This document shows positions 54,301-64,000 of a stretch of DNA of 64,000 bases, in pieces (position 1 is the stretch's first letter; each line of letters starts with the position of its first letter). The stretch comes from Lanius collurio (taxonomy: Eukaryota > Chordata > Aves > Passeriformes > Laniidae), in the NCBI GenBank assembly GCA_020086605.1, contig JACBWW010000046.1, positions 1,386,504 to 1,450,503 of the forward strand, written 5' to 3'. A program made the translations under genes and the position numbers. The notes under the pieces were generated by a model. The model did not search any database and was not told where the DNA came from. It saw only the letters and a program-made list of their open reading frames with translations.

Positions 54301-55200
54301 GTGTTTGGACATTTCTAGTAGGCAGCAGTGAATGCAGGATCATTACATTTTATCTGCTGGTATATTCAGGATTGGTAGGCTCTGTGTAAACAAATATTCC
54401 CAATGCACTGTCTATATTAAAAATCTCTGACCTGCTTAGGGAACATTTATGTTTTTGTATATGCTGATTTTATATATTGGCTTAACACTGAGATTCTGAA
54501 TTTGGGTTAACTTGGCTTTAGCTGTTCCTTGTATTTTGGTGGGGTTTTTTTCATATATATAATTATTAGTTATACCTTATGCTTTAAATGAACCTTGCTT
54601 CCTCTCCTTTGGCTGAACAAAACAAATTACTACTCCACTTTCCTCTGTATTGTTTAAGACACTCAATGTAAAACAGGGAAAATGCCTCCCTGACATCAGG
54701 TTCTGGGCTTGTCCAGCTGGCTGTTAGTGGGATGTATCCAAAAGGAAGTAACACAAAACTAATCTAATTTGGAAGTTGTGAATTTTCTAAAAGTGCTGGA
54801 CAGGGATGTAAAACCCTGACCCGCATTTGGTAATTTATGATTGTGGGAGTCTTGTCCTTCAAGAGAACTGGGAATGAGGATACTTTTCTCCTCATCCCCT
54901 ACTCCAACAAAAGCCAGATTTTTTTTTTCTGATGGAACTTGCTTGCTTGAAATAAGCCCCTAAGTTTCAATATAACATTTAAACATCTCATTATATCCTT
55001 TTATATCAATGTGTTTTTAAGGGTTTTTTTTTTAGTTCTGCAATAAATTTGGCCCTTAAAATGCAGGGGTTTGCTCAAATGTTGTTTCAAAACACCAGCC
55101 TTTTGTGAACAGAGCTCATCATGAAAGCAACTGTCAAAGAGGAACATGCAGTTTGTTACTGCAGGGAGCCAATAAATAAGAATTCAAGCCTGTCAACATT
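48361..55200. other. Long stretch without a supportable gene
   Basis: Mostly unique AT-rich DNA. A perfect 12-bp doublet (AATTTGTTGTTA twice) is at 50109-50132 and an A run at 51627-51642. GC-richer patches at about 51040-51140 and 52730-52930 carry overlapping frames on both strands without recognisable domains. Confidence 0.55.
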
Positions 55201-57900
55201 TAGCTGTAGGAAATTTGAAGACATTCAAGCCTTAATGTCACAAACATTCGTAGAGTGCCGAGAGAGCTGTCGAAATGTCTTTAATGACACCGCTTAATGG
55301 GAGCAGATAAATGTGGAATGGGACCCAAGGCCTATACCTGAGGAGTGCCATAAACAACTCTGTCAATACAGGGAAAAATATAGATCACTGAAATCATATT
55401 GGGAGTGGAATGAATGTGCTTGCAGGATTAAAATGTCACAAGTGCAGCCCAGTGGTCTGGGAAGCTGCCAGGAGTTTCATTAGCTGGAGGCAATCCTACC
55501 AGTTCAGGTTGGAGGTACATATAAAAAACCCAGGTTAAATAAGAACTTCAGGACCAAATTTAGATCAGTTTTGATGGATCTCGTCAAGGTTTTTGGGTGA
55601 AATCTTTGGAAATGTTGTTTTCAAAATAAGTATTCCTTAGTCCTATAGTTTCTGTAGAGTGGCAGGAAGTGGCAGTGTTTGCAGAAAAACTCATACAATT
55701 TCTGGGAAGGTTGAGGTCTTTTCCACTGGAATCCAAGCTTTCCATCCTGTGTTATCTTTTCTAGGTAACTTTCTCTTTTTTGTGGAACTATGCAGAACTT
55801 TCTATGTAAGGACACAGAATACAGCTCACTGTTTTTACAATAAGGTGCTAGGAAAGATTAATAACCTGGAATTATGTGAAGTTGCACTACAAATAATTTG
55901 GAATTCATCATTTAAACTCTGTGATTGTTATGTGCAAATACTGGTGTAGGTTAGCTTTTAGAAATCAACTCCTCAAGGAGGTGCTTCTAATTAATCCTCA
56001 GTGAGCAGGTACCATTTAGAAAATGCAGTTTAATCAGAAGTAACCTGGAATTATAAGCAGCAGTAAGTATGTTTGTACTAATGAGCTGGTGACATTTAAG
56101 GACATTCGTGACTAAAGGAATACAGCATTAGGAAATGTTATGTCACAAAGGTGAAGCACAAAAATATTCCTAAAATACTTCTATTTCATAAAAAAAATTG
56201 CATTTAACACTGTGTTGTTCCTGCCAGTCTTGTTTGTTGCAAGACAAATTGTTGCTTGAAATTTCGATTACAATTAGAGCGAGCTCCCTACTTCTGGCTT
56301 TGAAATGAAATTAAAAGTTAAGTGAACACAGTTTCTCTCTTTTTTCTGTCCTTCCTCTATTTTGGGGAAAAAAATTTAATCAAAGCTGAAGTGCAGGCTG
56401 CTCATCTAACTATTTGAGGTATAATTAATGTTAGGGTTGTAATTAAGTGATTGACACAAACAAAATGTTTAAAAAATGTACTGATTAGAAATGGGTTGCT
56501 GAATGTAACTCCAAATACCAAGCACCAGAACATTTGTGTAGCTGCAGCTGGGTTTGGTGGGCTTTCACCAATGTGACTTGAGAAAGTTTGTATAGAATTA
56601 GGTTCTGAAAAAATCCATCCAATTAATACCCTGATGCCTAAAAATGTACCTGTGGAAGGAAAAATAGTCTGTAAAACACATCACAGTGAAGTGCTAGAGA
56701 GTTTTCAATGAGGATTTTTATACTTCTCTCTTTAATTGAAACATAAAAGTAAGAATTTGAAATTAAATTTGAAAACAATTTGATGGTTGTTACATAAATC
56801 AAACAAAGCTCATTTGAAAAGTGTTTTCTGTTGATTGTGAACTGGATTTGTCAGTAAGACTGGGAAATCAGTGGATAGATATCACTCAAAGTGCACACTT
56901 TGTAACAACAGTGAGCAGTGCTATCTACCTGCAATCACAAATTTTATATGAAGGGCCCCTCAGTAAAATCTGAATTCCTTTTCGCTTTTCACCCTAATAA
57001 AGGCATAGAGGGGAAGGTCTGGAGAATGGGAGAGAAGATGCTGTAGATCATTTGGGTTTTTCAGTCCAAATAACCTCGTTAGGTGTTTGTCTGAGGATCC
57101 TGAAGAGGCCCTGCACATTCTGGGAGTGGATGGGTTGTACCCATGAGTAGGTTTGGCTCTATCTTTGTCTGGTTCTTTTTTTTTTTTTCCTACTATTTAT
57201 TTCATATTTTGTGAATGTTTGTAACATGAAAATAATTAACATATTGCCCATCCAGGTTTTCTTGGATGCCACCTTCACAGTGCAGGAGCTCTTTTTTCCT
57301 CTCTGTATTTCACATATTTCACATCCCATTAATATCAGTGGGAGTTCTGTGGGGGTTTGGAAGGAAAACAGAGCTAAGGGAAGAGCACCTGAAACTAATA
57401 TTTACCACCAAAGAGAATAATTGGCTGCTTCTAAGACAGGAGTTCACAGATGCCTGTATTTTAAAGGGCAGAATGGCCATAGTATTGCAAACAATTAATA
57501 CACAGAGCCTTTATTAATGCAGTGTCTGATACCAAAGGGCCTCAGCATTATTAGTAAATCATAGTGGTTTATGATAAGCTCATGGCTCATTCATCTGCCT
57601 TTTTTATAGTGCAGCTTTTGCAAAGCTGCCCAAGTTAATGCTGCTGTGTGAAAATAGAAGCATTTCATTAAGAATACATTAAAAGGAAACTAAAATGATG
57701 AAAATATGCCAGTAATGAATCTCCACAATTAATGGCCCAAATTAATGAAGGTTTCTCAATTCAGGAATGAAATAAGAGCTCCTAGAATACTTGCTCACAG
57801 ATATCAAGCTTTTACTCTCCAAAAAAAGAGAGGATTAATTTATGGCCTTTTCAATGGATTAATGTTGTTTGGCACAATTTGTAAAGTTCTTTCTTCTCTC
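55201..57900. other. Possible conserved noncoding cluster
   Basis: No gene is seen. Four CpG dinucleotides fall within 55249-55292 in an otherwise CpG-poor region, and six ATTAAT hexamers fall within 57494-57863. Both patterns can mark constrained regulatory DNA, and ATTA/TAAT cores are the usual contact of homeodomain proteins. Conservation itself cannot be seen from one sequence, so this is a suggestion only. Confidence 0.3.
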
Positions 57901-59181
57901 TCATTCTTAGGTATAGGATCAGACCTGTATGCTGAGAGCTATGAGAGGAAGCAGGGAGTAAAAGGAATAATACAAACATTATCCTGCTTCTGCTGAAGCA
58001 TCCTGTGCATCTGCACATTCAGTTTCTTGTGGAAATTGCAGAAACTGCTGGGATAGCAATATTTTTTCTCTGATGTTTTTCTACATGGAGGTTTAATATG
58101 CATAGCCTGACTTCAGTACACCTGTATGCAGTAGGCTGAAATGGATCTTTCAGGAAAATGCATTTATTTTGCATGATCCCTGAATAAGCTTTACCCTGTG
58201 AATACATTTTAGATTCTTTCAAAGTAGGAAGACAAATACAGGACAGTTATATTTCAAGGAATTCCACATCTAACTTACATTGACTGAAAAATAATATTTT
58301 GCTGATAATGTAATGCTCTATTTAAAAAAAAAAAAGTTTATTAGTAAGAGTGTGATTATATTTTCTACAAATCTTGGACATAAATTTTAGAAATGTATGA
58401 GTATTTCACACTCTCCCACATACCAGGTGCAAGGTATGCACAGGTGGCAAAGATGTGTTTGGTTGAGCAAGATTGTTTGTCTCTTCTTGTCTAATTTGCC
58501 TTCAGGTGATAAGGTTATTTAAGGATATTTGCGTTTGTTAGAATTGATCCAGGGGTGGAGATGCCTGCTGCTGTAGGCACGTGCTTTTACCGAGGCACTC
58601 AGTGTTATAACAGGAGTCATCCCCAGTTAGAGAGAGTCAAAAGTTCAGAGAGATGCTAAATGCAAATTCCCACTTTCAAAATATTGTATGGAAAGGAAAC
58701 TCTTCCTGAACTTCCCATTTCCTTCTTGTAACCAGCCACAAGAACCAGGAATTCCAGAGGAAGAGCTGATGTTTTAATCTGGAGACGCCACTGGAATTTC
58801 TGGAGTGTATGAAGTTTTAGGTGGCCAGTTTTGCAATAATTCAGAGCACCCTTCTGTCTGTGCCTTGACAGTTTTCACGTAGGATTTTGGTTCTGCAGCT
58901 TTTTGGGATTGATTTTTTGTAGCTTTTTTTTTTTCCCCAAATCTCATCTTTCCTGCTCCATTTCCATTCTCTTTGTGCAAGGGTCACAACTCCCAAACTT
59001 TGCTGCACGTCTTTGCACAGAAACTCGGGCCTTTTTAAGGTATCAGAGCCCAGAGCTGAGTGTTCCTCGCTGCCCCTCTCAGGGTGCATGGCACCCACAC
59101 ACCTTTCCTGGGGGCACACTGGCAGCTGCTGGCACAGGAGCAGCCCCTCAGCACTTGTGTCGCTGGCAGAGCTGCGGGCAC
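57901..59181. other. Unique sequence leading into a GC-rich patch
   Basis: AT-rich until about 59030, then increasingly GC-rich toward the minisatellite. The last 120 bp contain GGCAGCTGCTGGCAC-type wording similar to parts of the repeat unit. This may be the unique DNA from which the array grew. Confidence 0.5.
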
Positions 59182-59576
59182 AGCCCGGCTGCGGACGGGG
59201 TCGATGCCCTGGCACTCCCTGCCCAGCAGCTGCCCAGCCCCAGCTCTGCAGCCCTTTAGCCTTTCCCAAAGGGGAGCAGCCCGGCTGCGGACGGGGTCGA
59301 TGCCCTGGCACTCCCTGCCCAGCAGCTGCCCAGCCCCAGCTCTGCAGCCCTTTAGCCTTTCCCAAAGGGGAGCAGCCGGGCTGTGGATGGGATCGATGCC
59401 CTGGCACTCCCTGCCCAGCAGCTGCCCAGCCCCAGCTCTGCAGCCCTTTAGCCTTTCCCAAAGGGGAGCAGCAGGGCTGTGGATGGGATCGATGCCCTGG
59501 CACTCCCTGCCCAGCAGCTGCCCAGCCCCAGCTCTGCAGCCCTTTAGCCTTTCCCAAAGGAGAGCAGCACGGCTGC
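59182..59576. repeat. GC-rich minisatellite, four 96-bp units
   Basis: Units start at 59182, 59278, 59374 and 59470, giving an exact 96-bp period. The first bases of a fifth unit start at 59566. Units one and two are identical. Units three and four differ from them mainly in the first 20 bases, and unit four has one further change near its end. The differences include CpG to TpG changes (CTGCGGACGG versus CTGTGGATGG). Because 96 is a multiple of three, stop-free frames stay open through the array: up to 264 codons on the minus strand (58841-59635) and 220 on the plus strand (59013-59675). Frames open on both strands at once argue for composition rather than coding. Confidence 0.97.
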
Positions 59577-61570
59577 AAGCACCAGTGGGCACCAATGTGT
59601 CCCTGTAGGACACGAGAGCACACACACGTGAACACATCAGCTGAAGGTGAGAAAAAAGGGAAGTTTATTTTCTGACTCCACTACTTATAGTTTTACAAAA
59701 GTGACAGTGGATTGGAGGGTGAAGGGGCCACCTCTCCAATGACACTGGACAAGTTACCAATCCATCAACTTTCTCCACCTCTACGAAGGAATGCAAAACA
59801 ACTGAGTTGTTTACAGACAATGTGTGGGAAAGTTTGCAACTAGAATGAAAACATCAGAAGGCTAAAAGATTTCTAAAAATCAGGGCAACACCAATGCTGT
59901 GCTTTTTTCAGGCTAATTCATCCTGTTCCTCCTGAGGGGCAATGACAGCGGGGCTGGGCAGAGCATCGTGCCACGGTGTGCCCCCACAGGGGTCTGGGGC
60001 TGGGCAAGGGCCTGGGGCACTGCCAGGGTGGTCCTGCTGGACCCTGGCATCAGCCAAATTTGGGTAGAGCTGCCTTGAAGTAAATTACTGCTGCATTCTC
60101 TCTGTTGGCGTGTCCCTAGGTACTGAGTGGTTCTGTATTTGTCTCTCCACAGAAATGCCTGATTTGCCCCCAGAAGTGTATCTGTGCATGTCCATAAATC
60201 ATATACAGTGAAACATGATGGATAGGTACTGATAGGTTTACATGGTAAAGATTTCAATAATTTATTAAATATTCGGAGTACAAATATTTAATTACATTTT
60301 AATAATTAAGGCATCCAAATTAACAATTTTCCCTCCTTTGCCATTCATTAGAATGAACTGATTCTGTGCCATTTTTCTGCATTTAGTGCAGTCTCTACTG
60401 TAAAAATGTATTTTGAGACATTTCCATTCTTTTGGATGCACAAGGAAAGACTAATCAGCTAGTGTTAGAAGACTAAAAACATTCAAATGCAACAACAGAT
60501 GGCATTAGGAATATTGCTGGAACAGGGAGTTTAGGATGAGGCTCAGAACTCCCTGTGTATTTCTGCCTGGGTTACAGCACACCCCTCTTATTGTACAGCT
60601 GCTTTTGTCTGCAGATCTCACATTCAGGCACTTGAAAAACTAAAAATGATGAATTGAAAACCAAAATGAACATGAATTTAAATATCAAAGCATGATCTTG
60701 CTTACTACGGTGTGAAATGGTTACACTTGACCATCCTGTGTTGCTCTAAGAACTGGCAACTGCCTGTGTTTTATTCCTGCCAACCTACCTGTGTCCTGAC
60801 TTTATAAAATCCCAATAATTTGGAATACAACTCTCTGTACCAAGCATCAAGGTCAAGAAAATATTTCCCTTTTGTTTTGTTTTCAGAAAGCAACTAAAAT
60901 GCTCTGCACATGTACCAGAACAAGGGAAGGAAATAAAGTATTCTTTGCTGCAGCTGAAACAGGAAGGACCCACAGGGTTTCTTTCTTTGAAAAAACTTGG
61001 CACTGCTAATTTTTTGCAATAGGGAGTTGATATTTGGCAGAGACAGCTATTTGTCTCTTTTTCTTGTTTCCTTAAATTCTTGACATTTTTAGACTTTTGA
61101 AAATGTTATTTATTAGATGTTCTGTGCAAACTCCATAGCACGTAGCCACTAAATTCTAAATTATGTGTTCCAGCCTCAACCTGCTTCAAAGCCCTGAAAC
61201 ATATTTGGATTTATGGATATTTACAATATCTGGGCATGTTGTACCATTCTCAAAGATGGATCAGTCAAGCTGCCCACACTCGAGAGCTGCCTGAGCTCTG
61301 TGGTGATTCATACTTCATTGCATGGGAATTAAAATGGATATACAGAAATATCCCAGCTTTAGACAGTGAGTGTCATGTTTGACCAATGCAGCTTGCATTG
61401 AAATGAATTTTAAAGGAAGAGAGATGTCTTGCAGGGCACGGCATGGACTGGCATGAGTTATTAAGGTTTGCATAGCTGATCAGAGGAGCTGATTCCTCAC
61501 TGCACTCGGAGTTCTTCCTCACTCGGTGTCTTTGGAAGTCAAGCTGCTGATTTTTAAGACAAGCTTAGGT
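59577..61570. other. Unique sequence, no gene seen
   Basis: A GC-richer patch near 59930-60060 gives way to AT-rich DNA. A 114-codon minus-strand frame at 59913-60257 has no recognisable domain. No repeat is recognised before the LTR target site. Confidence 0.55.
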
Positions 61571-61576
61571 GCTGAT
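61571..61576. repeat. Target-site duplication, left copy
   Basis: GCTGAT directly abuts the LTR end at 61577 and matches the copy at 62062-62067 exactly. Six-base duplications are typical of class II (beta/alpha-like, ERVK-type) retroviral integration. Confidence 0.85.
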
Positions 61577-61637
61577 TGCCGCGGCCAGAAGCGGGGGGGA
61601 GCAATCGACACCAACATGATGCATCTAACAGGCTCCG

Positions 61638-61653
61638 TTTATTATTGTTTATT
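61638..61653 (-). terminator. LTR polyadenylation signals (two AATAAA)
   Basis: The plus strand carries TTTATT at 61638-61643 and 61648-61653, which read AATAAA on the minus strand. They lie about 75-95 bases downstream of the TATA box in the LTR's direction, consistent with a short R region. Whether they are used is unknown. Confidence 0.75.
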
Positions 61654-61725
61654 ACACACAGTTATACAGTTCTCTCGGTCCCGTCCAGGCGGTCGTGTCA
61701 TTCCCCTATTGGCCCCAAGTGTATA

Positions 61726-61732
61726 CTTTATA
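61726..61732 (-). promoter_or_regulatory. LTR TATA box
   Basis: Minus-strand TATAAAG sits between the CCAAT-rich U3 repeats and the AATAAA signals, the expected place for an LTR core promoter. A CCAAT box (plus-strand ATTGG at 61708-61712) lies just downstream of it in the transcript direction. Confidence 0.75.
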
Positions 61733-61738
61733 CTCTCT

Positions 61739-62061
61739 ATTGGTTATAGGTGGAACGTGTACTTTCTCTATTGATGTCAAGTGGGTAAGCTGTGTGTCCC
61801 TTGCTCTAAGGCCTATGTACAGTTACAGGGCTCTTAGGGCCCCAGTTTCTATTGGTTATGGGTGGAACGTGTACTTTCTCTATTGGTCTCAGGCAGTAAG
61901 CTGCGTGTCTCTTACTCTAAGGCCTATGTACTGTTACAGGGCCCTTAGGGCCCCAGTTTCTATTGGTTATAGGTGGAACGTGTACTTTCTCTATTGGTCT
62001 GAGTTAGGTAAGCTGTGTGTCCCTTGCTCTAAGGCCTAAGTACTGTTACAGGGCCCCAGCA
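61739..62061 (-). repeat. U3 enhancer-like tandem repeats, three units of 111-112 bp
   Basis: Units begin with plus-strand ATTGGTTAT at 61739, 61851 and 61962; the third is cut short by the LTR end. Each unit carries two ATTGG sites 31 bp apart (CCAAT on the minus strand): 61851 with 61882, and 61962 with 61993. In the first unit the partner of 61739 is mutated to ATTGA at 61770. Tandem U3 repeats with transcription-factor sites are a common design of retroviral enhancers. Confidence 0.92.
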
Positions 62062-62067
62062 GCTGAT
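62062..62067. repeat. Target-site duplication, right copy
   Basis: GCTGAT follows the last LTR base and matches 61571-61576 exactly. The lack of any mismatch in six bases is compatible with a fairly young insertion but is too short to date it. Confidence 0.85.
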
Positions 62068-63501
62068 ACTTAGGCTCATCTGCAAGGAGAAGGTGGTGTA
62101 AGGGTATTTACAGGAGGTTACATGGGGGCCTCAGGACTACACTGGTACAAACACAACGTGCAATCCAAGTTACCAACATAGAAATAACTGTGAGGTGCTT
62201 TGAGCATTAACCCCCTTATTACTGTTTTGTCAGTAATTAAGTTATGCCCTTCTGTTCTTAAGTATTAATTGAAATCAACTCAACTGTTAAACGAGTCTGA
62301 TGCTGAAAACACAAGTTTTCTTTTGGAGTAGTGTCATCTGTCTGGTTCTGCCCTTACACTGACATCATCACTCCAGTCTGTGGAAGTTTCCCCAACATTT
62401 GTTACATATTCCTGTGAATCAAAAGCTTTGTGACAGTAGAATGATTTAGAGGTGAAAGCTGACATTTCAGACAGCATTTCAATTGGTTACAAAGGCATGC
62501 TCATTTTTTAATGAAGGAAAATTGTCAGAATTAGGAATGTCTGAAAAATGTTTGAAGTTCAGTGAGAATCCTTGTGAGCAAAGCTGGAACTTTAAATATC
62601 TCAAAACTCCGTTTTCTGAATGTCCATAATTTTCCTACCAGGTATTTATATGTTTTAGTATATTGATGTCTTTACCCTTTAAAAAGATATTTTAAAACTT
62701 TCTAAGCTATTTTGTGAGTTCTTATGGATAAATGCAGAATATGCACAGTAATACACATATTGTACTATTTAATTTGTATGCAACTTTAATCTTATAAATC
62801 ATTATGACAGTTAATCAGATTAATTTGGAATTAAATGTGGTCTGTTAATGTTCTTGTTTTGGGTAGGTTTGTCTCTGTTCAGTCACTCAATACAGTAGAA
62901 AAAACAGCTTTATTTCAGGAAAAACTCTAACATGATTTTGATTTTCTACTCATATAACTATATATTTATATCCATATCCATGAGTACCATCCTGCATTAA
63001 CCTGGCTCTGTCAGAAGGCCTGCAGTCAGTAGGATTCCTGAGGAAAATAACTTTACCAATCACTCCATAAATAGTCTTTTGTACATTATTTACTTTATAT
63101 ATTCCTTTTCTATGCATTTGCTCTTTGTTTGTTAATTTAGAACTAATATGCCTAATTCCACATGCATGTATTGCATGCACATAATACAAATTGAGATTGG
63201 AGCTTTACATTGTACCTGTATTTATTTATTTTATTATTTTGACTCACATAACAGATGGCTTATTCACCAAAATTAACTTAATCAGGCAAATGTAGGGATG
63301 TACCAAATAACATCAGTCTGGCATTTTTCTCTAACACTAAATTATACAGCTCCAGCTTTCCTAAACAGTCATTTCTGTAGATCTACATGCCCATAACAAA
63401 CATTTTTGTCAGACCAACTCCAAGAATTTCCTGATGCTTCTCTAAGCCCAGCAAAACCAAAACAACAGAGGGCATTTGCAATACAGAGCACTTGAGGGAC
63501 A
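62068..63501. other. Unique sequence, no gene seen
   Basis: AT-rich DNA beyond the LTR target site. The only frame near 80 codons (62950-63189, minus strand) has no recognisable domain. Confidence 0.55.
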
Positions 63502-63533
63502 GTTTGAAAGATGTTTGAAAGAAGTTTGAAAGA
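63502..63533. repeat. Short tandem repeat, GTTTGAAAGA three times
   Basis: The 10-base motif starts at 63502, 63513 and 63524, each followed by a variable base, giving an 11-bp period. Confidence 0.9.
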
Positions 63534-63635
63534 TATTCCCTTCTTGCTGCTCCAAAGGGGTGGCTGTAATGAAATACCTTGACCTTTAATTCAGAGTGTT
63601 CCTACTGGAGTTGGTATAAAATTACTTGATACTTA

Positions 63636-63638
<3 letters not shown>

Positions 63639-63672
<34 letters not shown>
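63639..63672. repeat. 34-base A homopolymer
   Basis: An uninterrupted A run. It could be the tail of a retroposed transcript on the plus strand, but the preceding bases show no AATAAA close by and no gene or repeat I recognise. No target-site duplication was found by eye. Homopolymer length is often unreliable in assemblies. Confidence 0.9.
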
Positions 63673-63676
<4 letters not shown>

Positions 63677-64000
63677 AAATTAAGGCACAAAATTTAAAAA
63701 TAAGACTTTTCTGCAGCAGTTTTGTGTGATGGGGGTACAGCTGAAAATACTAAATATGCTTTTCCTCACTTTCAAAGAAAATACTCTGTCAATGTTTCCC
63801 AAATCCTTAAATTCTTAATTTCATGGAGCCAAAGATGGGTTTCAGTCTGGCATGTCAATGTCTGATCAGAGTTTATTAAGCCTGTTGACTGACCTCCAAG
63901 TGTCACACTTGAACCCTACTGCAATAATTTGAAAAAATTATTTCTGAATTTCAAAAACCTGTTCTTGACCTCATTTCCCAAAGTTACAAATGAAGGCATT
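63673..64000. other. Unique sequence to the window end, no gene seen
   Basis: AT-rich DNA with no recognisable gene or repeat. It continues beyond the window. Confidence 0.55.

Larger units (their letters stand above)
61577..62061 (-). mobile_element. Solo LTR of an endogenous retrovirus, likely class II
   Basis: A 485-bp element starts TG and ends CA and is flanked by the exact 6-bp duplication GCTGAT. Read on the minus strand, it has a U3 made of three repeated units with CCAAT boxes, a TATAAAG box at 61732-61726 and AATAAA signals at 61653-61648 and 61643-61638. A short U5 ends in CCGCGGCA. That is the normal order for an LTR promoter and polyadenylation region. No gag, pol or env reading frame and no second LTR lie beside it, so recombination between two LTRs has probably removed the provirus interior. 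The class II assignment rests on the 6-bp duplication alone. The element is non-coding. Confidence 0.9.

Noticed and set aside
59913..60257. 114-codon minus-strand frame in a GC-richer patch
   Set aside because: No recognisable domain, no repeat-protein pattern and no splice-site context that I could support.
61570..62397. Alternative longer LTR ending at TTCCCCAACA near 62397
   Set aside because: Those ends have TG/CA but no matching flanking duplication, whereas 61577-62061 has an exact 6-bp duplication on both sides.
63639..63672. Processed pseudogene or SINE tail
   Set aside because: No recognisable transcript or SINE body precedes the A run and no flanking duplication was found.
1..64000. 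CRISPR arrays, bacterial operons or phage-like gene clusters
   Set aside because: No spaced direct-repeat array and no dense same-strand gene run; CR1 and LTR content point to a vertebrate nuclear genome.

Overview
This window looks like vertebrate nuclear DNA, most likely from a bird and probably a songbird. The sequence is AT-rich and repeat-poor. The dispersed repeats I can recognise are short, 5'-truncated pieces of CR1 retrotransposons, the dominant LINE family of birds and reptiles, and one solo retroviral LTR. I see no Alu, L1 or MIR-like sequence. The organism call is inference from repeat content only.

I could not support any protein-coding exon, tRNA, rRNA or other RNA gene. Open reading frames are short (usually under 120 codons), scattered on both strands and without recognisable domains. 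The few longer ones lie in low-complexity DNA, in a tandem repeat or across the assembly gap. The window is best read as intergenic or long-intron sequence. I cannot name a host gene.

Layout: a G/T-only low-complexity block lies at about 716-1146, with 185 consecutive bases lacking A and C. CR1 fragments lie near 2312, 10985, 12240, 23950 and 47879. A smaller A/C-only tract at 12128-12193 abuts one of them. A perfect 16-bp inverted repeat is at 24575-24615 and a near-perfect 43-bp tandem duplication at 25351-25436. An assembly gap (31387-31748) runs into a TTA microsatellite. The stretch from about 55.2 to 57.9 kb has features that often mark conserved noncoding DNA: a local CpG cluster and an excess of ATTAAT motifs.

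The last 5 kb holds the best-defined structures. A GC-rich minisatellite has four 96-bp units (59182-59565). A complete solo LTR lies on the minus strand (61577-62061), flanked by a 6-bp target-site duplication. Its U3 region is built from three 111-112 bp units carrying paired CCAAT boxes, followed by a TATA box and AATAAA signals. No retroviral coding sequence accompanies it. The window ends with a 34-base A run at 63639-63672. I found no convincing evidence of a novel multi-gene system. The LTR, the minisatellite and the possible regulatory cluster are the parts most worth a second look.
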